Source of the DNA: Candidatus Flexicrinis proximus | Lineage (GTDB): Bacteria > Chloroflexota > Anaerolineae > Aggregatilineales > Phototrophicaceae | NCBI GenBank assembly: GCA_016712885.1 | Contig: JADJQF010000026.1 | Location: forward strand, 1 to 18,576 | Reading direction: 5' to 3' | Length of the DNA stretch: 18,576 nt | Shown: one piece after another, positions 7,997 to 14,680 of the stretch | Layout: each line of letters starts with the position of its first letter | How positions within the stretch are numbered: position 1 is the first letter of the stretch | Program-made: the position numbers and the translations under genes | Notes under the pieces: model-generated | What the model was told of the DNA's origin: nothing | The model's database searches: none | The model's input: only the letters and a program-made list of their open reading frames with translations

Positions 7997-8748
7997 GCCG
8001 TTTCACCGATCTGTGCGTCGATATTCGTCTGCCGGATCACTTTGAATTCTGGCGGTGCAGGCGTCTGATTCTGCTGTACGAATTCGACGAAAGAATCGCG
8101 GTCTGTGTGCTGGAGCGCTGGATTAAAGCGGCGTTCGAAGCCAACCGTGGAGCTGGGCTTGCCGCTCATTGCCCGGCCGCAGACTGAACCGGCGAAGTGG
8201 CTGGGATAGACTTCGACCATATCGTCGAGTTTCAGCAATTTACCGAATAGGCTGTCGTAAAGCTGGCCTGCCAATGTTGCCGTATTCGCGCTACCGTGGA
8301 GGTCGGGGCGGCCGACATCTCCCACGAACAGGGTATCGCCGGTGAAGACCATCCATGGCACGTCGGTTCGGACTTTATCCCCCACGACAAGACTGATACT
8401 GTCAGAAGAATGGCCGGGAGTGTGCAGCACCCGCACATAATCATTGCCCAGCCCGACGGTATCGCCGTCGCGCAGTGGTGTGAACGAGAAATTCACCTGA
8501 GCCGACTCGTGCAGGTAGATCGGTGCATTCGTTAGGGCGGCCAGTCGCGCTGCGCCGGAGATATGATCGGCCTGAACGTGGGTCTCGAAAATCGCGACGA
8601 TCGGCGAATTCGCCTGCCGCGACACTTCCAGATAGTCGGCGATGTGCTCGATATGCGGATCTACTACCGCCAGCTTTGCTTTGCCTGTGCAGCCAAATAC
8701 GTAGGACGCACATCCGGTTTGCGGATGCAGAATTTGCCGGAAGATCAT
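7993..8748 (-). CDS. Metallo-beta-lactamase-fold persulfide dioxygenase (ETHE1/Blh-like)
   Basis: The start at 8748 (MIFRQILHPQTGCASYVFGC) has AGGAGA at good spacing and gives 251 residues; a longer frame upstream lacks family similarity. MBL-fold motifs in order: ETHVQADHISGA (H57, D61, H62), HTPGHSSDS (H113), FTGDTLFVGDVGRPDL (D138) and YPSHFAGSVCGRAMSG (H184). The GDVGRPDL segment and SVCGRxMSGKPSSTVGFER tail are typical of persulfide dioxygenases, which oxidise glutathione or low-molecular-weight persulfide to sulfite. The usual second His of HxHxDH is Gln59. The mononuclear-iron enzymes use the first His, the middle His and the Asp, so activity is still plausible. It lies 16 bases after the ArsR-rhodanese gene and overlaps the MFS gene. 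Confidence 0.88.
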   Translation of the reverse strand: MIFRQILHPQTGCASYVFGCTGKAKLAVVDPHIEHIADYLEVSRQANSPIVAIFETHVQADHISGAARLAALTNAPIYLHESAQVNFSFTPLRDGDTVGLGNDYVRVLHTPGHSSDSISLVVGDKVRTDVPWMVFTGDTLFVGDVGRPDLHGSANTATLAGQLYDSLFGKLLKLDDMVEVYPSHFAGSVCGRAMSGKPSSTVGFERRFNPALQHTDRDSFVEFVQQNQTPAPPEFKVIRQTNIDAQIGETA

Positions 8749-8764
8749 TATATTCTCCTGAGTG

Positions 8765-9427
8765 CTAATCGGTTTCGGTCGGCAGGTTAGCCAACTGCCA
8801 GTCGGGGTATCCGGCTTGCAGACGACGGGTGCGATATCCATGGGCGTTGAGGAGTTCTACGGCTTCGTCGGCAAAGACACAGTACTCGCCGCGGCAGTAG
8901 GCTACGATTTCCTGATCGCGGGGCAACTCGTCCAGCCGCTCCGCTAATTCGTCGATCGGGATCGAACGCGCGCCGGCGATATGACCTTGCTTGAATTCGA
9001 GCACGGCGCGCACATCGAGAACTACTACGCTCTCTTCACGCGTGCGCGCCAGAAGCTCGTTCAAGGTCACCGGTTCCATCAACCGACGTTCGGTCAGATA
9101 CGTATCAACGATGCGATCGACATCGGCGAGCTGACGGGTCGCAACTGTTCTGATGTTTTGCAGCAGTTCGTAAACGCTGAAATCGATCAGTCGGTAGTAG
9201 ACTCGCAGTCCCTCTTTGCGGGTCGCGACCAGATGCGCCTCGCGCAACGCCTGCAAGTGCTGTGAGGCATTCGCGACGGAGAGTGACGTCTCGCGGGCCA
9301 CGTCGTCTACGCTTCGCTCACCCTGAGCCAATAGGTCAAGGATTTCGATACGGTGTGCGTTGGCAAGCGCTTTGGCGACGCGTGCAAATTGCTCGTTGAT
9401 TTCATCTTTAAATGCGCGATCGGCCAC
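8765..9427 (-). CDS. ArsR-family regulator fused to a rhodanese domain
   Basis: The GTG at 9427 (read as MADRAFKDEINEQFARVAKA) gives 220 residues; a longer frame to 9487 would run through the palindromic operator and is rejected. Residues 10-95 are an ArsR winged helix with DDVARETSLSVANASQHLQA as recognition region. Residues 120-216 are a rhodanese domain with VLDVRAVLEFKQGHIAGA and the active loop AYCRGEYCVF (C178, C183). No Cys occurs in the ArsR half, so the persulfide signal is probably received by the rhodanese Cys. Such fusions regulate sulfide or persulfide detoxification genes, which follow directly. Autoregulation through the upstream palindrome is likely. Confidence 0.9.
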   Translation of the reverse strand: MADRAFKDEINEQFARVAKALANAHRIEILDLLAQGERSVDDVARETSLSVANASQHLQALREAHLVATRKEGLRVYYRLIDFSVYELLQNIRTVATRQLADVDRIVDTYLTERRLMEPVTLNELLARTREESVVVLDVRAVLEFKQGHIAGARSIPIDELAERLDELPRDQEIVAYCRGEYCVFADEAVELLNAHGYRTRRLQAGYPDWQLANLPTETD

Positions 9428-9440
9428 TGTGTTTCTCAAG

Positions 9441-9462
9441 TATTCAATAGATATATTGAATA
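9441..9462. promoter_or_regulatory. Perfect palindromic operator of the ArsR-rhodanese operon
   Basis: TATTCAAT (9441-9448) and ATTGAATA (9455-9462) are a perfect 8-bp inverted repeat with spacer AGATAT, 13 bases upstream of the GTG start. AT-rich dyads with ATTC/GAAT halves are typical targets of ArsR-family sulfur regulators such as BigR and SqrR. The position over the start region suggests repression by the adjacent regulator. Confidence 0.75.
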
Positions 9463-9605
9463 TAGTCGCTGCGAATTGAGTTGTCAAGAAGACCTTCGAG
9501 AAGCAAGAGGTCCAGCGGCAGGCGTACCATCAAACGGTAGAGTTTCGCACTCCCGCCGGCACGGCGAGCATACAGCGCGGGTTTCCTCCCACGCAAACAC
9601 CGGCC

Positions 9606-9690
9606 GTGGTACGCTGGCACGCCCTTACGGGCTGTACCACCGAACCACCGGCCTAAAACGGCGACCAGATAGCGGTCGCCGTTTTTGTTT
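9606..9690 (+). terminator. Tandem hairpins ending in an intrinsic terminator
   Basis: The first hairpin pairs GTGGTAC (9606-9612) with GTACCAC (9634-9640), with an inner GCCC/GGGC stem. The second is a perfect 12-bp stem, AAAACGGCGACC (9655-9666) with GGTCGCCGTTTT (9674-9685), loop AGATAGC, ending in a T-run. It terminates plus-strand transcription between the sulfur operon and the sigma-like gene. No plus-strand gene lies directly before it, so it may instead end a short untranslated RNA or act as an attenuator in the leader of the sigma-like gene. The rest of 9488-9782 shows no gene. Confidence 0.7.
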
Positions 9691-9782
9691 GCCTGGTGCC
9701 CCCCACTGCGCTGTGCCGTGCAGACGAGCGGTAGCGCTCACCTGCGCTGGCAGACTCCAGCGTATGACGGGGAGGAATCGTC

Positions 9783-10724
9783 ATGCACACCGAAACTCGT
9801 TCCATCATCCGCAGCCAGATCAGGCCGTACGCGCAAGTTCAGACCTATCCGACCGGCTGGGTTGGACGTCAGACCAGCGCCCAGCTCTATGATGATCTCG
9901 TAGAGTACGCGCGGAACGTCATGAAGGGCAACGGTCTGCAGCATCACGAACGGCCGGAGTGCCTGCAGATCGGCTTCACCGCCTTGCTGGAGACGCTCAA
10001 GAAACAGCACGATTTCCTCGCCGATAAAACCCGCCAGCAGGCGGTGTTTTTCATTCTGGCCCGCTGCAAAAGCTCCAGCCTGCGCGCCTATGAGCGCCGC
10101 CACGAGAGCCTTGAGGCATACGTCTCGACCGACTGGCGCAGTTCGGCCGACGAACACACGATCAGCGGCTACGCGCATGACCGTGACGAACGCTGGGCCG
10201 CGTGGGCAACTGACATCGACACCCGGATCGACATCGAGCGTATCATGCAGCGACTGGCCGCCAAATACGCCGACTCGTTCAGGCACCTGATTGCGCTCTA
10301 CTTCATCACGACGCAGATTTCGCGCAAAGATGCCGCAGCATTGGCCGGGCTGACACCGTGGAACTGGATGCAGAATTACGTCGAGCCGGTGCTGCAGGAC
10401 GTGCGCTACGAATTTGCGCAGGTCTTCCTCGAGAAGCACGATTATCGGCAGCCGGAACTCAGGACTCTCGCCGATCGCCCGGGCAGCGGCCGATTCACGA
10501 CGCCATACGGGGCGTGGCGAGAGCAGTACCGCCAAGGCCGAACCGCGCCGGCGACATCGCTGCTGGCGGAATATCATCACACGCCGAACATCTTCCATGC
10601 ACTGCGGGCGCAGATCGACGGCAAGACCTATGCCCAAGCCGCGATTGCGACCGGTCGCAATCCGAATTCGTTTCGCCGCCACATGAAGCGCGCCGCGCAG
10701 CTGCTAGCCGCTGCCTATGCCTGA
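9783..10724 (+). CDS. Sigma-like / helix-turn-helix protein of unknown function
   Basis: A 313-residue intact protein with GGGAGGA eight bases before the ATG. Residues about 40-120 are helical and resemble sigma-factor region 2 (QLYDDLVEYARNVM, ECLQIGFTALLETL, then RCKSSSLRAYERRH). Residues about 160-215 resemble a region-4-type helix-turn-helix (TQISRKDAAALAGLTPWNWM). The C-terminus (about 275-313) has another, GKTYAQAAIATGRNPNSFRR. I cannot assign it to a named family with confidence. It is the first gene of a plus-strand group that continues with a small Cys-rich gene, a structured leader and ssb, suggesting an accessory or mobile-element module rather than core chromosome. It could be a sigma-like regulator or a replication/maintenance protein. 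Confidence 0.6.
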   Translation: MHTETRSIIRSQIRPYAQVQTYPTGWVGRQTSAQLYDDLVEYARNVMKGNGLQHHERPECLQIGFTALLETLKKQHDFLADKTRQQAVFFILARCKSSSLRAYERRHESLEAYVSTDWRSSADEHTISGYAHDRDERWAAWATDIDTRIDIERIMQRLAAKYADSFRHLIALYFITTQISRKDAAALAGLTPWNWMQNYVEPVLQDVRYEFAQVFLEKHDYRQPELRTLADRPGSGRFTTPYGAWREQYRQGRTAPATSLLAEYHHTPNIFHALRAQIDGKTYAQAAIATGRNPNSFRRHMKRAAQLLAAAYA

Positions 10725-10795
10725 AGCAAACGCCGTCTTGGCTGGGACGTTAACTAAGCCGCTTCTATTTTTGCGATGTGGCCTAGAAATCATCG

Positions 10796-11135
10796 ATGAC
10801 ACGGCTATTCGGCGCCCTTCATCCCGTCCCAGAACAGGTGTGTCTTTCGTCCGAGAGTGACACCACCACGATCAGCCAGGACGGCGTCCATTTCGGCAGC
10901 GACCGGGAGATCGGTCCATACTCGGCCGCACTCCGGACACCTGTGCGATCTGCCTGACTGTGCCGCCCGTCGCGCTTGTTATTACCCCGCATTGCGTCAG
11001 CGTTGCCGTCATCTTGATCTGATCGCCGAAACTGCCGAAGGCAGCTCCACTTCGCACGGATCGCGCGCCCACGCCGCCGCGTACCACTTGTTCCATGATC
11101 TCTTCGCAGCCGGCTGTCTTTCCACGCGGCCATAA
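10796..11135 (+). CDS. Small Cys/His-rich protein, one frameshift; unknown function
   Basis: From ATG 10796 the frame reads MTRLFGALHPVPEQVCLSSE and ISQDGVHFGSDREIGPYSA. It then shifts near 10928 (GGCCGC) into SGHLCDLPDCAARRACYYPA, then LRQRCRHLDLIAETAEGSS and AAAYHLFHDLFAAGC before the stop at 11135. The joined product is about 112 residues. CDLPDC, with further Cys at spacings of 5 and 8, would suit a zinc-binding knuckle. The evidence for a real gene is the protein-like composition on both sides of the shift and its place between two plus-strand genes. I recognise no family. The ribosome site is weak. A chance reading frame cannot be excluded. Confidence 0.45.
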
Positions 11136-11162
11136 ACGTACCGATTTGTCTCTGATCATCCT

Positions 11163-11320
11163 AGCAGGCGCGCCGGCCGTCAAAATCCTGCGGATTTCGC
11201 TTGACCTGTTTTTGTCTGGCTGGTGCCGCTGCGCTCAACGCAAACAGGTAGCGGCCTGCGGCTGACGGCCCGGCTTTCTCGCCTGCTGTTCGGCTTGTCA
11301 GAAATCGGCACGAGGCCGAT
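11163..11320 (+). ncRNA. Structured 5' leader RNA upstream of the interrupted ssb
   Basis: Helices that can be paired: outer stem AGCAGGCG (11163-11170) with CGCCTGCT (11280-11287); GGCCGTCA (11175-11182) with TGACGGCC (11263-11270); hairpin AAATCC/GGATTT (11183-11188, 11192-11197); ACCTGTTT (11204-11211) with AAACAGGT (11242-11249); and a 3' hairpin ATCGGC/GCCGAT (11304-11309, 11315-11320). The leader of the second ssb at 17845-17999 can form five equivalent helices from different bases. The RNA ends 36 bases before the ssb start. A cis-regulatory role on ssb is likely; a separate trans-acting RNA is possible. I cannot match it to a class I know. Confidence 0.75.
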
Positions 11321-11356
11321 GGAAAAGACAGCGCACAAGCGCAAAGGAGAAATATC

Positions 11357-11665
11357 ATGGGTACCAGTGTCACTACGCAAGTTACGGGTTTCGTCGCCAG
11401 TGTTCCGCAGGTGCGCGAAGTGGGTGAGCAGCGCGTAGCATCGTTCTCTGTGGCAGTCAGCCGCAAGAACCGTGCTGGCGAGAAGCTGACGCTCTGGGTG
11501 CGGATCAGTTGTTGGAACAAATTGGCCGACATCGCGGTGCAGTACGTCAAGAAGGGCTCGCTGGTGCAGGCGTCGGCGGAGTGGCTGCGGCCGTCGGCGT
11601 GGACCGACCAGAGCTGTGAATTCCAACGTAACTTGAGAATCGCCAGAAAGTCCAATGTAACTTGA
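11357..11665 (+). pseudogene. ssb: Single-stranded DNA-binding protein gene, truncated by the transposon
   Basis: It starts with AAAGGAG and ATG at 11357. Residues 1-86 match the OB-fold of bacterial SSB (VTGFVASVPQVREVGEQRVA, SFSVAVSRKNRAGEK, LWVRISCWNKLADIA, VQYVKKGSLVQASAEWLRPS, AWTDQS). By hand count about 67 of 86 residues equal the complete ssb at 18024. At 11615 the transposon end begins, and the frame reads through repeats to a stop at 11665, adding CEFQRNLRIARKSNVT. The last OB strand, linker and acidic C-terminal tip are lost, so the product is probably non-functional. The displaced 3' part should lie beyond the right edge of the window. There is no rpsF or rpsR neighbour, so this may be an accessory rather than the core chromosomal ssb. 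Confidence 0.88.
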
Positions 11666-11667
11666 GA
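11615..11667 (+). repeat. Left transposon end: two TnsB-type binding repeats
   Basis: TGTGAA begins the end. It is followed by TTCCAACGTAACTTGAGA (11621-11638) and GTCCAATGTAACTTGAGA (11650-11667), sharing TCCAAyGTAACTTGAGA. A degraded third copy may start at 11672 (TTCCAGCG). Tandem TnsB sites at the ends are a hallmark of Tn7-like elements. The tniQ stop codon lies only 30 bases inside the second repeat. Confidence 0.88.
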
Positions 11668-11696
11668 AAAATTCCAGCGACTCTCAGATGTTAGGA

Positions 11697-13499
11697 TTAC
11701 CCGGAAACCGACTGCGAATCCGGTTTGGAACGCACCAGGCCATGCGCGCTCAACAGAGCGAAAATGCGTGGATAGCGCCTCAGTGCCGCACGCGACAAGC
11801 CTACAAGCGCTTCAATCTGCCGGAAGGTAAGCGGAAGCCCCTGAGTTTTGCAGGTATCCATCGCTGCTTCGACACGCGCCAGCAGCGCTGCCTCGTGGCG
11901 CTGGTACTGCCGCTGCGCGAACACCTGCCAGAGCGCTTGCAGGTCGGGATACTGTTGAAACACATCTCGTGGGAGTTTCAGTCGGGCAGCAAGTTCAGCC
12001 TGGGAGATTGAGTCCCCTTGTTCCTCTATCTGCGTCATCGCGGCCCCGACGCGAGCAGTCGTCGTTTGCAACCATCGCTGTTGCGACAGAGCGGTCTGTT
12101 CCGCAATAAGGTGCCGGACAGTAGCATGACATCCCAGTCGGTGCGCGGGAATGCCGAGATGCCGGGCAATCTTCACCTGAGTAACCAACAGGTGCTGTTC
12201 CCGAAACAGCAAAAGAGATGCCTGTACCTGCTCAAGGAGTGCTGCCTCCCGCTGGACGTACCACTGTTGCTGTGCCTGAACTGCCTCGTCGAGCAGCCGG
12301 TTCACACGCGGGTAGAACTTGCGGATTCGAGCAGGTGTCTGCTCAAGCTGAAAACAGATCGTCCGACGAGTGACCCGCCGTCCCTGAGCCGTGAAAGCAT
12401 AGATCACCTGCTGTGCCTGGCGGTAGAGGTCGTCTTCATAATCAGTCGTTCGTCGCTTGCGGACGAGTGCTTCAACATGCAAACAGGCGGTAATAGCAGG
12501 ATACTTGCGCAGCGCCGACGGTTCATACGCGAGCAGCGCACCGACCCGTTTCTGGGTGACCGGTACCTGTGCCGCCTTAAGCTGGCGGATGGCAGCCTGA
12601 GTCCGTCGCAGCAATTCCTCCGCATATAGGTCATCTTTGTGCCTGTAGCCAGTTTCCGCGCTGGTCTGAAACACTGTGCTCGGTCTCACGCCGAGCGCGT
12701 CCACGTAAAGCAGATAATCGTTCAGCGTTTCGCCAACCCCAGACCGGGTTTCATTTTCAATGGCGAGCACCCGGTTCTTGTTCAGGCCCAACCGGTGAGC
12801 CATCTGCTGCGCTTCCACGCCGCTCGCCCGTCGCAGAAAGCTCAAGCGCTGGCGGAAGGCAGCCATGACCAGGGACTGCGTGTCCGCCTCCCAGGGCTGC
12901 GGTGTGAGCAGGTAAGCGAGGTCGTCCCAGTCACACTGGCACTGCTGCCATTCCGGTTCGGTCATTTCAATCCCGTCCGACTGCCGTAAATCGCCCGTGC
13001 AGTGCGGACAGCGATACAGTGAGAGCGAGGCAGACTTCAGCCGCACCGGGCGCTCACAGTGGGGACAGGCGTCCAGCAGGCGTATTCCATGCTGTGGACA
13101 GCCTGCCAGATGCAGAAAGCTCCAGGGAAGTCTGACGTATCCGTGCTGAGCCAGACATGCGGGACACCAGCGCTGGTGACGGGCAAGACTGGGTGCGAGA
13201 AAGCGTCCCAATGACTGTTCACGCCCGAACTTGTGTCCCAGAAAGTAGACCGTCATGGCGAGCAGGACTCGGTCTGAACAGCAGGTCACCATACCTAACT
13301 GCCTGAAGTCCGAGGCAGGTGTCAGTTCCAGAAGGCGCTTCGGTTCCCTCACGCCGGTCAGATGAGAGAAAGTAGCGATATGGTGAATCCCGTTGGCGTG
13401 CGCGACCCGCTTCAAATAACTGTTGAGCGACTCCAACGGCTGCGGTCGGGGGTGAGACGGGAGAGTATCCAGAAAGTGGGACGAAAGCCCCTCGTTCAT
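11697..13499 (-). CDS. tniQ: TniQ/TnsD-family target-selection protein with five C-terminal HTH-like repeats
   Basis: The ATG at 13499 overlaps the tnsC stop (ATGA) and gives 600 residues. The N-terminal TniQ domain has Cys/His pairs typical of the family: WCPAC (C112, C115), CPQH (C134, H137), CPHC (C145, C148) and CPHC (C164, C167). Residues about 225-275 are an Xre-like helix-turn-helix (AQQMAHRLGLNKNRVLAIEN). The rest is five tandem units of about 48 residues spaced about 60 apart (starting near 297, 357, 419, 480 and 537). Most follow the pattern polar helix, G-x-P-x-T, I-x-x-x-L-x-L-x-x-x-x-L-R-x-Y-P. TnsD-type proteins of this size choose a fixed chromosomal site by reading DNA; short TniQ proteins serve CRISPR-guided systems. 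The insertion in ssb suggests ssb is its site. Confidence 0.88.
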   Translation of the reverse strand: MNEGLSSHFLDTLPSHPRPQPLESLNSYLKRVAHANGIHHIATFSHLTGVREPKRLLELTPASDFRQLGMVTCCSDRVLLAMTVYFLGHKFGREQSLGRFLAPSLARHQRWCPACLAQHGYVRLPWSFLHLAGCPQHGIRLLDACPHCERPVRLKSASLSLYRCPHCTGDLRQSDGIEMTEPEWQQCQCDWDDLAYLLTPQPWEADTQSLVMAAFRQRLSFLRRASGVEAQQMAHRLGLNKNRVLAIENETRSGVGETLNDYLLYVDALGVRPSTVFQTSAETGYRHKDDLYAEELLRRTQAAIRQLKAAQVPVTQKRVGALLAYEPSALRKYPAITACLHVEALVRKRRTTDYEDDLYRQAQQVIYAFTAQGRRVTRRTICFQLEQTPARIRKFYPRVNRLLDEAVQAQQQWYVQREAALLEQVQASLLLFREQHLLVTQVKIARHLGIPAHRLGCHATVRHLIAEQTALSQQRWLQTTTARVGAAMTQIEEQGDSISQAELAARLKLPRDVFQQYPDLQALWQVFAQRQYQRHEAALLARVEAAMDTCKTQGLPLTFRQIEALVGLSRAALRRYPRIFALLSAHGLVRSKPDSQSVSG

Positions 13500-14680
13500 G
13501 CGCTGTCTCCCCGCCGCTGGAGCAGCACCAGAAAATCGGTCACTTGGTGGGTTTGAATCGCCCGCCAAGCTTCTTCTAACAAAGAAGGGGTGAGGCAGGG
13601 CAGCTGCTGCTTAAGCGCTCTCAGACTGGCATCCAGCACCAACATCATCACGTCGCGCAGCACGCCGCCCGTCCAGCGCTCAATGAGGCGCGCGGGTCCG
13701 TCAGTCGGGCTGCGCGGGTCGGTTTCCAGCGTGTAGACCGCGAGGGCGGATGGTTCGGGAAACGGGAGCAGCAGTTCGAGATACGCCAGCAGTTGGCGCA
13801 AACGGTCGCCCGTGTACTGACGGAGTTCGAAGTAATCGTTCCAGCGACCCGCCACCTCCGCGTCGCCTGAAACCCAACTGGTGGGATGGCAGGAGGCGCA
13901 GACCATCGGGATCTGAGGGGCGAGGTTTGAGACCTCGAGTAAGCGTCGTTTGAGCTGCGGACTGTGAATGTGTTCGACTTCATCAATGACCAGCAGTTCA
14001 GTGCCGCAGGTCTGGAAGTACAGCGCCAGCTTCATCAGCAGGTCTTCCTCGTTGTCACTGCGTAGATAGCTCATGCCACAGGCGAGAATCATGCGTTGAA
14101 ACAGGGGTTTGGGCGTGTGGTTGCTGACGGGCGCGTCAATCTTAATCACGGGCACATGGTTGCGCTCAGCCTCCACGGTGGGCAAGTGCTGGGTGGTATA
14201 CCAATCCAGATAGGTGGACTTTCCCATGCCCGAAGCACCGCCCAACAGGAAATTGCGCCGCTGCCCCAGGGAGCGGTAGCTGCGTACTGCTGTCAGTTTG
14301 TCGTTCAGTCGCCGCAAGTCCGGGGTCATGATGAACAGGAAATTCTGCAACCACAGCAGCCGTTGGGCGGGTGACAGGCGGGCAAACTGCCCGACCAGAT
14401 GCTGGCGCAGGGCTTCGTAACCGACTGACTGAATAACTTCCGGGGCAATTTCCAGCGGGCGCTGCACCAGTTTCATGCGCAAGCGGTGCAAGAGCTGTGT
14501 GAGCTGTGCCCCTCGCTGAATGGCAAACGGATGGTTCAGGTCAAGCTGGCGTAACTGGCTGCTCAACCGCTCATGGTCACGCTGCCAGTCGGACTGCCAT
14601 GCGCGTAAGTGCTGTAAACGAACCGCTACCTCGAGGTGGGTATCCAGAGAAACCGTCGGGGTAGGAAGCGTGGTCGTCAT
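13496..14680 (-). CDS. tnsC: TnsC-like AAA+ ATPase transposition regulator
   Basis: A 394-residue protein, shorter than Tn7 TnsC and closer in size to TniB-like ATPases. Walker A is GGASGMGKST (about 147-156, K154); Walker B is ELLVIDE (D233, E234), followed by VEHIHSPQLKRRLLEV. A sensor-1-like strand follows (PMVCASC). It links target selection by TniQ to activation of the TnsAB transposase and normally forms filaments on DNA. The ATG overlaps the tnsB stop by ATGA and the stop overlaps the tniQ start. It is intact, unlike tnsA and tnsB. Confidence 0.92.
   Translation of the reverse strand: MTTTLPTPTVSLDTHLEVAVRLQHLRAWQSDWQRDHERLSSQLRQLDLNHPFAIQRGAQLTQLLHRLRMKLVQRPLEIAPEVIQSVGYEALRQHLVGQFARLSPAQRLLWLQNFLFIMTPDLRRLNDKLTAVRSYRSLGQRRNFLLGGASGMGKSTYLDWYTTQHLPTVEAERNHVPVIKIDAPVSNHTPKPLFQRMILACGMSYLRSDNEEDLLMKLALYFQTCGTELLVIDEVEHIHSPQLKRRLLEVSNLAPQIPMVCASCHPTSWVSGDAEVAGRWNDYFELRQYTGDRLRQLLAYLELLLPFPEPSALAVYTLETDPRSPTDGPARLIERWTGGVLRDVMMLVLDASLRALKQQLPCLTPSLLEEAWRAIQTHQVTDFLVLLQRRGDSA

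Noticed and set aside
9738..10682. A 314-codon open frame on the minus strand opposite the sigma-like gene
   Set aside because: Arg/Ala-rich composition without family motifs; the plus-strand frame has a good ribosome site and plausible helical domains, so this is its antisense shadow.
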